Shown here: piece by piece, positions 8,027-16,512 of the stretch
Position numbering within the stretch: the first letter of the stretch is position 1
How the letters are laid out: each line of letters starts with the position of its first letter
Assembly: GCA_964580905.1 (NCBI GenBank)
Contig: CAZOLR010000038.1
Span: 1-16,562, forward strand
Length of the DNA: 16,562 nucleotides
Direction of reading: 5' to 3'
DNA from: G041228335 sp964580905
Lineage (GTDB): Bacteria > Pseudomonadota > Alphaproteobacteria > Puniceispirillales > UBA1172
Made by a program: the position numbers and the translations under genes
Notes under the pieces: generated by a model
What the model was told of the DNA's origin: nothing
The model's database searches: none
Seen by the model: the letters and a program-made list of their open reading frames with translations, nothing else

Positions 8027-9961
8027 ATGCCTGTCATAACCCTGCCGGATGGCTCACAGAAAACATACGATAGCCCGGTTACACCTGCTCGGGTTGCCGC
8101 CGATATCGGGCCCGGCCTTGCCAAGGCGGCACTGGCTGCACGTGCTGACGGCAAGATGATCGACCTCAGTCTGGAACTTGATGCGGATACCGAACTTTCC
8201 ATTGTCACCCTTAAGGATGATGATGCGCTGGCCCTTTTGCGTCACGATTGTGCCCATGTGATGGCGGAAGCCGTGCAGGAACTCTATCCGGAAACACAAG
8301 TCACGATTGGTCCGGCCATCGAAAACGGGTTCTATTATGATTTCCACAGGGAAACACCCTTCTCCGAGGATGATCTTGCGGCCATCGAAGCCCGTATGCA
8401 TGAGATCGTTGATCGCGATGAGGCGATCACGCGAGAAGTGTTTTCCCGAAACGAAGCCATTGAGTTTTACCGGAAGAATAACGAGCCTTTCAAAGTCGAG
8501 CTTGTTGATGCCATCCCCGAAGATGAGGTGGTGACCTTCTACCGGCAGGGGAACTTCATTGATCTCTGCCGAGGCCCGCATCTCCTCTCCACCGGCAGGC
8601 TTGGCCATGCGTTCAAACTGATGAAGGTTGCCGGGGCGTATTGGCGCGGCGATTCCTCACGTCCGATGCTGCAACGCATTTACGGCACGGCTTTCGGCTC
8701 CGAAAAAGAGCTGAGCGCCTATCTCACCATGCTGGAAGAGGCTGAAAAGCGTGATCATCGCAAACTTGGCCGGGGACTTGATCTGTTTCATATGCAGGAA
8801 GAGGCGGCGGGATCAGTCTTCTGGCATGCGAAAGGCTGGACCCTTTACCGGGAGATTGAAAACTATATGCGCCGGCGCCTGAGTGCGGCCGGGTATGATG
8901 AGGTCAAGACCCCGCAACTGGTTGACCGTAGTCTCTGGGAGGCATCGGGGCACTGGGACAAGTTCGGCCAGAACATGTTCACCGCAACCTCGGAAGATGA
9001 CCGCACCCTGGCGCTCAAGCCCATGAATTGCCCCGGTCACGTCCAGATCTATCGTCAGGGAATTACGTCATATCGGGATCTGCCAAAACGGATGGCCGAA
9101 TTCGGCTCCTGCCATCGTAATGAGCCGTCAGGCGCCCTGCATGGTATTATGCGTGTGCGGGCATTTACCCAGGATGACGCCCATATTTTCTGCACCGAAG
9201 ACCAGATCAATGCTGAATCTGTCTCCTTCTGCAATCTCTTGCTGGACGTTTACCGTGATTTCGGCTTTGACGATGTGCGGGTGAAATTCTCCGACCGTCC
9301 GGAAGTTCGCGCCGGTGATGATGCAACATGGGACCGGGCTGAGGCTGCATTGCAGGCCGCGACAGACGCCGCCGGCCTCAAGACAACACCAAACCCCGGG
9401 GAAGGTGCCTTCTACGGGCCTAAACTGGAATTTGTTCTCCGTGATGCCATTGGCCGTGACTGGCAATGCGGCACCCTGCAGGTGGATTTTGTCCTGCCGG
9501 ACCGTCTTGGCGCCGAATACGTGACCGAGAGTGGTGAACGCAAGCGCCCTGTTATGCTTCATCGTGCCATTCTCGGCTCGCTTGAACGCTGGATCGGGAT
9601 CCTGATCGAACAGTATTCAGGTCGCATGCCTGCCTGGCTTGCGCCGGTGCAATGCGTGGTTGCTCCCATCACCGAAAGCGCAAACGCTTATGCCGAAGAC
9701 GTGGCCGATGCGTTTAAAAAGGCAGGTTTCCGCGTTGAAACAGATCTGAGGAATGAGAAAATCAGCTACAAGGTGCGTGAGCATTCCGTGATGAAGGTCC
9801 CCTTCATTATCGCGGTAGGGGGCCGGGAAGAAGAAAGCCGGACCATTGCGCTTCGCCGCCTTGGTTCAGCACAACAAGAAACTCTTGCCCTTTCGGATGC
9901 CCTGAATACACTAGGTGATGAAATTCTGCCGCCCGATATCAGGCGTGAAGCGGCTGAATAA
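8027..9961 (+). CDS. thrS: threonyl-tRNA synthetase
   Basis: This enzyme charges tRNA-Thr with threonine in the cytosol and clears mischarged Ser-tRNA-Thr. The 644 residues are the usual full length (Escherichia coli 642). The N-terminal TGS domain (about 1-62) is followed by the editing domain with His73, His77, Cys181 and His185. The class II catalytic core has zinc ligands Cys335 (PMNCPGH), His386 (DDAHIF) and His512 (MLHRAI), each one position later than the residues known in E. coli. Motif 2 is FGSCHRNEPSG. The C-terminal anticodon-binding domain runs from about 545 to the end. The gene opens the translation cluster and infC follows after 35 bases. The ATG at 8027 fits the conserved N-terminus, though its Shine-Dalgarno is poor. 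Confidence 0.98.
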   Translation: MPVITLPDGSQKTYDSPVTPARVAADIGPGLAKAALAARADGKMIDLSLELDADTELSIVTLKDDDALALLRHDCAHVMAEAVQELYPETQVTIGPAIENGFYYDFHRETPFSEDDLAAIEARMHEIVDRDEAITREVFSRNEAIEFYRKNNEPFKVELVDAIPEDEVVTFYRQGNFIDLCRGPHLLSTGRLGHAFKLMKVAGAYWRGDSSRPMLQRIYGTAFGSEKELSAYLTMLEEAEKRDHRKLGRGLDLFHMQEEAAGSVFWHAKGWTLYREIENYMRRRLSAAGYDEVKTPQLVDRSLWEASGHWDKFGQNMFTATSEDDRTLALKPMNCPGHVQIYRQGITSYRDLPKRMAEFGSCHRNEPSGALHGIMRVRAFTQDDAHIFCTEDQINAESVSFCNLLLDVYRDFGFDDVRVKFSDRPEVRAGDDATWDRAEAALQAATDAAGLKTTPNPGEGAFYGPKLEFVLRDAIGRDWQCGTLQVDFVLPDRLGAEYVTESGERKRPVMLHRAILGSLERWIGILIEQYSGRMPAWLAPVQCVVAPITESANAYAEDVADAFKKAGFRVETDLRNEKISYKVREHSVMKVPFIIAVGGREEESRTIALRRLGSAQQETLALSDALNTLGDEILPPDIRREAAE

Positions 9962-9983
9962 CGTATAACTGAAACAGCAAAAC

Positions 9984-9989
9984 AGGAGA
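9984..9989 (+). promoter_or_regulatory. ribosome binding site that fixes the infC start
   Basis: AGGAGA lies in the thrS-infC gap. Eight bases separate AGGAG from an ATA codon at 9997, an ideal distance. There is no ATG or GTG near it in any useful frame, so it marks ATA as the initiator. Confidence 0.75.
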
Positions 9990-9996
9990 AACTTCC

Positions 9997-10539
9997 ATAG
10001 TCCGACCACCTATAGGCGTCAAGGCCCCACCGGCAAAGTCAGGTCCCCGTGTTAACGGTGCCATCACTGCCACCCAGGTACGTTGCATAGATGAAAATGG
10101 TGAACAGTTGGGTATCATCTCGGTTGACGAAGCGATGCGTCGTGCTGATCTCGTTGGCCTTGATCTGGTAGAGGTCCAGCCCAATGTTGATCCGCCGGTA
10201 TGCAAGATCCTTGATTACGGTAAATTCAAGTATGAGGCGCAAAAGCGTGCCAATGAAGCCAAAAAGCGGCAAAAGGTCATTGACGTCAAGGAAATCAAAC
10301 TCCGCCCCAATATCGACGAACATGATTATCAGGTGAAGATGCGCAATGTCCGCAAATTCATCGATGCTGGCGACAAGGTGAAGGTTACCTTGCGGTTTCG
10401 CGGGCGGGAAATGGCCCATCAGGAGTTGGGTGCCCAGGTGCTGAACCGGGTGCGTGAGGAAATGGAAGAGCTGACCAAGGTCGAAGCCATGCCAAAAATG
10501 GAAGGCAGGCAGATGGTCATGGTGCTTGCCCCGGCCTGA
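9997..10539 (+). CDS. infC: translation initiation factor IF-3, ATA start codon
   Basis: IF-3 binds the 30S subunit, prevents 70S association and checks start codon and initiator tRNA. From the ATA at 9997 the protein has 180 residues, the normal size. It begins Met(ATA)-Val-Arg-Pro-Pro, then GPRVNGAITATQVRCIDENG (the IF3-N strand), DPPVCKILDYGKFKYE, the Lys-rich linker, and the IF3-C domain ending KMEGRQMVMVLAPA. After the in-frame TGA at 9970-9972, no ATG, GTG, TTG or CTG occurs before TTG at 10108; starting there would delete 37 residues of the N-terminal domain. Rare infC initiators (AUU in E. coli) are the known basis of autoregulation: IF-3 rejects its own start codon when it is abundant. 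An alternative ATA at 10012 lies too far from the Shine-Dalgarno. Confidence 0.93.
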   Translation: MVRPPIGVKAPPAKSGPRVNGAITATQVRCIDENGEQLGIISVDEAMRRADLVGLDLVEVQPNVDPPVCKILDYGKFKYEAQKRANEAKKRQKVIDVKEIKLRPNIDEHDYQVKMRNVRKFIDAGDKVKVTLRFRGREMAHQELGAQVLNRVREEMEELTKVEAMPKMEGRQMVMVLAPA

Positions 10540-10595
10540 CACTGATCCTGCCCTAATCATTGCCCCCCTGATGATAAAGAAGGAAGGAATTTCCC

Positions 10596-10624
10596 TTGCA
10601 TCACCGGGGGCTTGACGTTATAAA
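10596..10624 (+). promoter_or_regulatory. possible internal promoter for rpmI-rplT-pheST
   Basis: TTGCAT (10596-10601), a 17-base spacer and TATAAA (10619-10624) form a plausible sigma-70-like promoter in the 172-base gap between infC and rpmI. The -10 box matches five of six consensus bases and the -35 box three of six. Transcription would start near 10631, leaving a leader of about 80 bases before rpmI. This is a consensus match by eye only. Confidence 0.35.
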
Positions 10625-10641
10625 ACGCCATCGTTCCGCGA

Positions 10642-10677
10642 TCAGGCTAAAAAGGGCTGCCTGACCGGATATCCCGG
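10642..10677 (+). other. two short hairpins in the rpmI leader
   Basis: TCAGGC (10642-10647) pairs with GCCTGA (10659-10664) around an 11-base loop. Directly after it CCGG (10665-10668) pairs with CCGG (10674-10677) around ATATC. Neither is followed by a T-run, so a classical terminator is unlikely. L20 represses this operon by binding leader or mRNA structure in several bacteria, and this would be the place for such a site, but the stems are short and no known L20-binding fold was recognised. Confidence 0.25.
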
Positions 10678-10711
10678 CTTTGCCGATAACCCTTTGAATA
10701 ATGAGGATGAA

Positions 10712-10909
10712 ATGCCCAAAATGAAAACCAAAAGCGGGGCGAAAAAACGTTTTCGTCTGACCGCTTCCGGAAAGGTTCGCGGCAGTTCCGCGTTCCTTCA
10801 GCACAATCTCCGTCGTCGTAGCCAGAAAATGAAGCGACAGGCCCGTGGCACCATGATCCTTTGTGATGCCGATGCCCGTATCGTCAAGCGCTTCCTGCCC
10901 TACGCCTAA
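10712..10909 (+). CDS. rpmI: 50S ribosomal protein L35
   Basis: A small basic protein of the large ribosomal subunit, 65 residues from the ATG at 10712 (typical 64-66). It shows the conserved opening MPKMKTKSGAKKRFR, then SAFLQHNLRRRSQKMKRQ, and ends RFLPYA. The frame is open a little further upstream to a TTG at 10694, but the family N-terminus and the GAGG at 10703-10706 select 10712. rplT follows 12 bases later. Confidence 0.96.
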   Translation: MPKMKTKSGAKKRFRLTASGKVRGSSAFLQHNLRRRSQKMKRQARGTMILCDADARIVKRFLPYA

Positions 10910-10921
10910 AGGAGATCTCTA

Positions 10922-11278
10922 ATGGCACGAGTTACTTCCGGAACGACGGCTAAAGCCCGTCACGATAAAGTCATCAAGGCCGCCAAAGGTTATTATGGTC
11001 GCCGTAAAAACGTCTATCGCGTCGCCAAGCAGGCGGTGGATAAAGCACGTCAATACGCGTATCGCGACCGCCGTGTCCGCAAGCGGGAAATGCGCGCCCT
11101 GTGGATTCAGCGTATCAACGCGGCCGTGCGTCTTCATGGCATGACCTATTCCCAGTTCATGAATGGCGTGAAAACTGCCGGGATTGAGATGGATCGCAAG
11201 GTGCTGGCTGATCTCGCTGTTCGTGAACCACAGGTCTTCGCCAATATCGTTGATCAGGCCCGCAGCGCCGCCAAGTAG
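10922..11278 (+). CDS. rplT: 50S ribosomal protein L20
   Basis: L20 binds 23S rRNA directly and is needed early in large-subunit assembly; in E. coli and Bacillus it also represses its own operon. The 118 residues match the family (117-119). It begins MARVTSGTTAKARHDKVIKA, continues YYGRRKNVYRVAKQAV and RDRRVRKREMRALWIQRINAA, and has a long basic N-terminal helix followed by a globular C-terminal half. AGGAG at 10910-10914 sits seven bases before the ATG and directly follows the rpmI stop, so the two genes are co-translated. pheS begins 12 bases after its stop. Confidence 0.98.
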   Translation: MARVTSGTTAKARHDKVIKAAKGYYGRRKNVYRVAKQAVDKARQYAYRDRRVRKREMRALWIQRINAAVRLHGMTYSQFMNGVKTAGIEMDRKVLADLAVREPQVFANIVDQARSAAK

Positions 11279-11290
11279 GGGCGCCGAGCC

Positions 11291-12373
11291 ATGGCTTTGC
11301 CGGACCCGTCCGCACTTAAAGATGAAACGCTCAGCTCAATCAGGGCTGCTCAGAGCCTTGATGAGCTTGAGGGTATCCGCGTTCAGGCTCTCGGCAAGAA
11401 GGGAAGTCTGTCCCTTGCCATGAAAGAGCTGGGTCAGCTTGAACCTGATGCACGCCGTGAGGCAGGTCAGGCCCTGAATGCCATCAAATCTGAAGTGAGC
11501 GAAGCCATTGATGCGCGTAAAGCTGATCTGGCGCGTGATGCGCTCAACCAGCGTCTCGCAACGGAAAAGGTTGATGTCAGTCTGGCACCGAGGTTTGAAG
11601 CAGAAGGACGTATCCACCCGCTTTCCCGAACCCTTGAGGAAATCACGGCAATTTTTGCCGAAATGGGTTTCACCGTGGCGGAAGGCCCGGATATTGAAAG
11701 TGACTATTATAATTTCACGGCGCTTAATATCCCCCCCGAACATCCGGCCCGGCAGGAGCACGATACATTCTATCTGACGCCGGATGATGAGGGACGTCGG
11801 AAAGTGTTGCGTACCCATACGTCACCGGTACAGATACGCACCATGGAAACCATCAGGCCGCCCATCCGGATTATTGCGCCCGGGCGTACCTATCGTTCCG
11901 ACCATGATGCCACCCATTCGCCCATGTTTCACCAGTGCGAAGGTCTGGTGATCGGCAAGGATATCCATATGGGACATCTTAAGGGCTGCCTGATTGATTT
12001 TTGCCGGGCGTTCTTTGGTGTTGATGATCTGCCGGTACGTTTCCGGCCATCTTATTTCCCGTTCACTGAACCGTCTGCCGAAGTCGATATCGGGTGCACA
12101 CGTGAAGGTGGTGGGCTCAAGATCGGCGCTGGCGACGACTGGCTTGAAATACTGGGAAGCGGGATGGTTAACCCGCGCGTGCTGGAAAATTGCGGTATCG
12201 ATCCTAATGAATATCAGGGATTTGCCTTTGGTATGGGCCTTGAGCGGATCGCCATGCTCAAATACGGCATCCCTGACTTGAGGCCGTTTTACGACAGCGA
12301 TCTGCGCTGGATGCGTCATTACGGTTTTCTGCCTTTTGATCCCCCTTCGATCCATCTCGGGCTGGAGGCGTAG
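11291..12373 (+). CDS. pheS: phenylalanyl-tRNA synthetase alpha subunit
   Basis: This is the catalytic subunit of the alpha2beta2 enzyme that charges tRNA-Phe. The 360 residues are in the normal range. Residues 1 to about 90 are Ala/Glu/Arg-rich and helical, the coiled coil that contacts tRNA. The class II core follows: FAEMGFTVAEGPDIE, then motif 2 GRTYRSDHDATHSPMFHQ (from 198), then motif 3 GFAFGMGLERIAMLKYG (from 310). The ATG at 11291 is preceded by AGGGG nine bases upstream. Only 12 bases separate it from rplT, so there is no room for a pheM-type leader peptide and attenuator as in enterobacteria. The stop TAG is immediately followed by the pheT ATG. Confidence 0.97.
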   Translation: MALPDPSALKDETLSSIRAAQSLDELEGIRVQALGKKGSLSLAMKELGQLEPDARREAGQALNAIKSEVSEAIDARKADLARDALNQRLATEKVDVSLAPRFEAEGRIHPLSRTLEEITAIFAEMGFTVAEGPDIESDYYNFTALNIPPEHPARQEHDTFYLTPDDEGRRKVLRTHTSPVQIRTMETIRPPIRIIAPGRTYRSDHDATHSPMFHQCEGLVIGKDIHMGHLKGCLIDFCRAFFGVDDLPVRFRPSYFPFTEPSAEVDIGCTREGGGLKIGAGDDWLEILGSGMVNPRVLENCGIDPNEYQGFAFGMGLERIAMLKYGIPDLRPFYDSDLRWMRHYGFLPFDPPSIHLGLEA

Positions 12374-14779
12374 ATGAAATTCACCTGGAACTGGCTGAAA
12401 GATCATCTTGATACCCGGCATGACATGAATGCGGTTCTTGACGCGCTCCCCATGCTCGGGCTTGAGGTGGAAAGTGTCGAAGACAAAGGTGAGGCGCTGG
12501 CATCCTTTACCATCGCCAGAATAACCAAGGCCGAAAAGCACCCGAACGCCGACAGCCTCAAATGCTGCACCGTCGATACCGGCGCGGGTACGGTCGAAGT
12601 GGTATGCGGCGCTCCGAATGCAAGAGAAGGCCTTGTCGGCGTTTTTGCACCGGTTGGGTCCTATGTTCCGGGTATTGATCTTACCCTGACCGAAGCGGAA
12701 ATCCGCGGCGTCAAATCCAGCGGCATGATGTGCTCTGAGCGGGAAATGATGCTGTCTGATGAACATGACGGCATAATCGAGCTTGCCGCTGATGCGCCGG
12801 TTGGTACGTCTTTTGCGTCTTATGCCGGGCTTGACGACCCGGTTATTGAGATTGCCATCACGCCGAACCGTGCGGATTGCCTTGGTGTACGCGGTATAGC
12901 CCGTGATCTTGCCGCCGCCGGGCTTGGCCGGCTCAAGCCTCTTAAGGAAGTGGCGGTCGAGGCGACGGCGCCCAGCCTGATATCCTGGAATATCGATCTG
13001 CCCGCCGATCAGGCGCATCTTGCGCCGCGTGTTGCCGGGCGGACTTTTGCCGGTGTTCGCAATGGCGACGCCCCTCAGTGGATGCAGCAGCGGCTTAATG
13101 CCGTGGGCCAGCGTCCTATTTCAGCCCTTGTTGATATCACCAATTACGTGATGATTGATCTGGGTCGGCCTCTTCATGCCTATGATGTGGATAAGATCAG
13201 GGGCAACACGCTGACGATACGCCTTGGCCGTGACGGTGAAGAGGTAGACGCGCTGAATGAGAAAACCTACAGCCTTGATGACACCATGCTCGTTATCGGC
13301 GATGAAGACGGGGCGGACGATCTCGCCGGGATCATGGGTGGCCAGCGCACAGGTGTTTCTGAGACAACAACAAACATGTTTCTTGAGATGGCGGTGTTTG
13401 ATCCGATCAGCGTCGCCACCACTGGCCGCAAACTGAATATTCATTCCGATGCTCGCTACCGGTTTGAACGTGGGCTCGACGTCACCTCGCCGGATTGGGC
13501 GATGGATTATGTTTCCGCTCTGGTGACAGATATCTGTGGCGGTGCCGCGAGCCCTGTTGAACTGGCTGGCCCCGGCGCAGACTGGCAACGTCAGATATCG
13601 TTCAGACCTTCCCGGACCGAAGCCCTGACAGGTGTTATTGTTGAAGCGGAAAAGCAGTCCGCCATCCTCAAAGATTTAGGTTTTGAGGTCAGTGATAAAA
13701 CAGCAGATACATGGCAGGTATCTCCGCCTCCATGGCGTGGCGATATCGTCGGCGAAGCTGATCTTGTGGAAGAAATCATTCGTATTCAGGGTTTTGACGC
13801 CATTCCTGAAGTGCCGCTTCCGCGGCTTTCGGTTGTTGGTCAGCCGGCGGTGAACAGCGCCCAGAAACGGCCTCATACCATCCGGCGTCTTCTGGCCGGG
13901 CGCGGCATGATGGAAGCGGTCACCTTCTCTTTTCTTGACGCGAGGACAGCTGATAAATTCGGTGGTGGTGGAGATGCCCTGACGCTTGTCAACCCGATCA
14001 GCACCGATCTTGCGGTCATGCGTCCGTCGATTGCCCCCAATTTACTGTCCGCCATAGCGCGTAATACGGCCCGCGGTGAAGCCGATGCCGCGGTTTTTGA
14101 GGTCGGGCCAGTCTTTCCGGGTGACGGTCCTGATGATCAGCGCACCCATGCCACCGGTATCCGCGTTGGTATGACGTCGCCACGTGAATGGACAGGGTCG
14201 GCCCGTCCGGTAGACTGGATTGATGCCAAGGCGGATGCTCTTGCTGTTCTTGCCGCCCTCGGGGTCAATACATCCAGCCTGCAGACCGTTGCTGAAGCAC
14301 CGGAATGGTATCATCCCGGTCAGTCCGGATCACTCTGTCAGGGACGGAAAGTGCTGGCGACTTTTGGTGCGCTTCATCCTTCTGTCCTTGATGACTACGA
14401 TATCAGGAACCCGGCGGCAGGGTTTGACATCATTCTTGAAGATGTGATGCTGCCAAAATCAAAGGGTCCGGCCCGGCCGCTTGCTTCTCTTTCTCCCTAT
14501 CAGGCTGTTCAGCGTGATTTTGCATTTGTCCTTGATCAGGGGATCAGCGCAGAGCAGCTTCTTCGTGCCATGAAAGGGGCAGGCAAACCGCTTGTTTCGG
14601 AAGCTGCCGTCTTTGATGTTTATCAGGGCAAGGGCATTCCTGATGGCCAGAAATCAGTAGCTGTGCAGGTCACCCTGCAACCGACAAAGGCAACCCTGAC
14701 CGAAGAAGAGATCGAGACCACCTCAAGCGCCATTATCGCGGCGGTGGCCAAGCATTGCGGAGGGAGCCTCAGATCCTGA
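12374..14779 (+). CDS. pheT: phenylalanyl-tRNA synthetase beta subunit
   Basis: The beta subunit partners PheS, binds tRNA-Phe and hydrolyses Tyr-tRNA-Phe. The 801 residues agree with the family (E. coli 795). In order: an N-terminal segment MKFTWNWLKDHLDT, an EMAP-like tRNA-binding domain (about 40-150, with KHPNADSLKCC and VVCGAPNA), the B3/B4 editing domain (about 210-380, with ISALVDITNYVM, and RYRFERGLD near 361), the B5 domain (about 400-475), a catalytic-like core (about 490-690), and the C-terminal ferredoxin-fold anticodon-binding domain (about 705-800, with SPYQAVQRDFAFVLD). GGAGG at 12364-12368, inside the end of pheS, is its ribosome binding site; with no intergenic base the two are translationally coupled. 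Confidence 0.97.
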   Translation: MKFTWNWLKDHLDTRHDMNAVLDALPMLGLEVESVEDKGEALASFTIARITKAEKHPNADSLKCCTVDTGAGTVEVVCGAPNAREGLVGVFAPVGSYVPGIDLTLTEAEIRGVKSSGMMCSEREMMLSDEHDGIIELAADAPVGTSFASYAGLDDPVIEIAITPNRADCLGVRGIARDLAAAGLGRLKPLKEVAVEATAPSLISWNIDLPADQAHLAPRVAGRTFAGVRNGDAPQWMQQRLNAVGQRPISALVDITNYVMIDLGRPLHAYDVDKIRGNTLTIRLGRDGEEVDALNEKTYSLDDTMLVIGDEDGADDLAGIMGGQRTGVSETTTNMFLEMAVFDPISVATTGRKLNIHSDARYRFERGLDVTSPDWAMDYVSALVTDICGGAASPVELAGPGADWQRQISFRPSRTEALTGVIVEAEKQSAILKDLGFEVSDKTADTWQVSPPPWRGDIVGEADLVEEIIRIQGFDAIPEVPLPRLSVVGQPAVNSAQKRPHTIRRLLAGRGMMEAVTFSFLDARTADKFGGGGDALTLVNPISTDLAVMRPSIAPNLLSAIARNTARGEADAAVFEVGPVFPGDGPDDQRTHATGIRVGMTSPREWTGSARPVDWIDAKADALAVLAALGVNTSSLQTVAEAPEWYHPGQSGSLCQGRKVLATFGALHPSVLDDYDIRNPAAGFDIILEDVMLPKSKGPARPLASLSPYQAVQRDFAFVLDQGISAEQLLRAMKGAGKPLVSEAAVFDVYQGKGIPDGQKSVAVQVTLQPTKATLTEEEIETTSSAIIAAVAKHCGGSLRS

Positions 14780-14787
14780 GGGTTCCC
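14762..14787. terminator. candidate hairpin at the pheT/leuA convergence
   Basis: CCTCAG (14767-14772) and CTGAGG (14776-14781) form a perfect six-base stem with a three-base loop across the pheT stop codon. GGGA (14762-14765) and TCCC (14784-14787) can extend it after a small internal loop. It lies about 30 bases beyond the leuA stop on the other strand, so it could serve both genes. No T-run follows on either strand, which argues against an efficient factor-independent terminator. Confidence 0.3.
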
Positions 14788-14811
14788 CCGCTGAACTGCC
14801 CCGGTATATTT

Positions 14812-16512
14812 TCAGGAAGACATGCGGTTGATTGCTGAAATAACCGCCTTGATCGGAGCTTTGGTGATGGATGTGTCGATACCCGCACCAAACACGCTTT
14901 TGCCATTCTCATCGGGAACATGAAGCTCAACATAAGCCGCCGCTTCTGCCTTTGAAGTGGCACTGCGTGTGTTCTGGCCGAAATCCGCCAGACGGAACTT
15001 GAGGCCAAAGTTTTCCCGCATGCCCTTCACAAAAGCAGAAATCGGGCCATTACCCTGAGAGGTGAAGGTGACGTCTTCATCGTTATGTCGGATGGTGGCG
15101 GTTACCATTTCCACGTCACCACCACGTCCAACTTTCTGACTTTCAAAGCCAATGAGTTTGAACGGTGTATCCGGCTCAAGATATTCTTTGCTGAAAATCT
15201 CAAAAATATCCTTGCTGGTGATTTCCTTGCCGCTGGTATCGGCAACTTTCTGTACGGCTTTGCTGAGTTCGATTTCCGCACCGCGAGGAAGGCGGATATG
15301 GTGGTCCACCTCAAGGAGATAGGCAACGCCGCCCTTTCCGGATTGCGAGTTCACCCGGATGATTGCCTCAAAAGTCCGGCCGATATCACCCGGATCAACC
15401 GGCAGATAAGGGACTTCCCAAAACGACTCGTTTGATTTGGCTATCGCGTCCATTCCTTTGCGGATCGCGTCCTGGTGGCTTCCGGAAAAAGCCGTGTGAA
15501 CCAATGATCCGGCATAGGGGTGACGTTCATGAACAGGGAGCTGGTTGCAGTATTCAGCGGTTTCAATCAGATGATTGATGTTGGAAAAATCCAGCCGTGG
15601 GTTGACGCCCTGGGTCATCATGTTGAGCCCGAGGGTTACGATATCGACATTTCCGGTGCGTTCACCATTGCCAAACAACGTACCTTCGACACGGTCACCC
15701 CCGGCCATCAGGCCAAGTTCAGTTGCCGCAACGCCCGTGCCGCGGTCATTATGCGGATGCAGCGAAAGGATCAGGCAGTCCCGGCGGGAAAATTGCCCTG
15801 ACATCCACTCAATCTGATCGGCATAGATGTTCGGTGTGGACATTTCAACGGTTGCAGGCAGGTTGATGATTGTTCTGTTATCCGGGGTAGGCTGCCATAC
15901 ATCCATCACGGCTTCACAGACTTCAAGCGCGTAATCCAGTTCGGTTCCGGTGAAGGACTCCGGCGAGTACTGGAGCTGTAGTCTTGTCCCGTCAAGACGG
16001 CTGATGCGATCAGCCACCATTTTGGCGCCATCAACGGCGATCTGCTTTACGCCGGCCCGGTCTTCACGAAACACCACCCGGCGTTGCAGGGCCGAGGTCG
16101 AATTATAGATGTGAAGGATCGCGTTCTTTGACCCTCTGATCGCCTCAAAAGTGGCGTCCACAAGATGTTCACGCGCCTGGGTAAGAACCTGAATGCTCAC
16201 GTCATCAGGGATATGACCGCCTTCGATGAGCTCACGGCAGAAGTTGAAATCCGTTTCGGAAGCGGCAGGAAAACCAACCTCGATTTCCTTAAATCCCATT
16301 TCCACCAGAAGGTTGAACATAGCCATCTTGCGGGCGCTGTCCATGGGTTCTATCAGGGCCTGATTGCCATCGCGAAGATCAACACTGCACCAGACAGGTG
16401 CTTCGGTGATGGTTTTTTCGGGCCATGAACGTTTGGTCAGGCCAACCTTTTCATAGGGACGGTATTTCTTATAGGCGTTGTATTGCGGGGATCGGTCTGT
16501 TGGAGTTGTCAT
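14812..16512 (-). CDS. leuA: 2-isopropylmalate synthase (long, class II LeuA)
   Basis: LeuA condenses acetyl-CoA with 2-oxoisovalerate, the first committed step of leucine synthesis. The 566 residues make it the longer LeuA form, like the Mycobacterium and alphaproteobacterial enzymes rather than the roughly 520-residue E. coli type. The TIM barrel has DLRDGNQ with Arg47 and Asp48, the metal ligands His252 and His254 (LHPHNDRG), and Asn288 in GNGERTGN. These equal the Mycobacterium tuberculosis residues 80, 81, 285, 287 and 321, as I recall them, each shifted by 33. The C-terminal part (about 435-560) is the LeuA dimer domain that binds leucine for feedback inhibition. The gene converges with pheT (32-base gap). 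The ATG at 16512 fits the family N-terminus (PQYNAYKKYRPY), but no strong Shine-Dalgarno is seen. The remaining 50 bases to the window end show no clear promoter. Confidence 0.97.
   Translation of the reverse strand: MTTPTDRSPQYNAYKKYRPYEKVGLTKRSWPEKTITEAPVWCSVDLRDGNQALIEPMDSARKMAMFNLLVEMGFKEIEVGFPAASETDFNFCRELIEGGHIPDDVSIQVLTQAREHLVDATFEAIRGSKNAILHIYNSTSALQRRVVFREDRAGVKQIAVDGAKMVADRISRLDGTRLQLQYSPESFTGTELDYALEVCEAVMDVWQPTPDNRTIINLPATVEMSTPNIYADQIEWMSGQFSRRDCLILSLHPHNDRGTGVAATELGLMAGGDRVEGTLFGNGERTGNVDIVTLGLNMMTQGVNPRLDFSNINHLIETAEYCNQLPVHERHPYAGSLVHTAFSGSHQDAIRKGMDAIAKSNESFWEVPYLPVDPGDIGRTFEAIIRVNSQSGKGGVAYLLEVDHHIRLPRGAEIELSKAVQKVADTSGKEITSKDIFEIFSKEYLEPDTPFKLIGFESQKVGRGGDVEMVTATIRHNDEDVTFTSQGNGPISAFVKGMRENFGLKFRLADFGQNTRSATSKAEAAAYVELHVPDENGKSVFGAGIDTSITKAPIKAVISAINRMSS

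Noticed and set aside
8054..8608. 184-codon minus-strand open frame inside thrS
   Set aside because: It is antisense to the TGS and editing domains of ThrS, with no motif and no credible start context.
10108..10539. Shorter infC starting at TTG 10108
   Set aside because: It would remove 37 residues, including the first strand of the IF-3 N-domain, and no ribosome binding site precedes it; the strong one lies before ATA 9997.
11822..13018. 398-codon open frame on the minus strand opposite pheS and pheT
   Set aside because: It spans the junction of two well-identified genes on the other strand, its translation resembles no family I know, and it is rich in Arg, His and Gly, as expected for a frame antisense to coding DNA.
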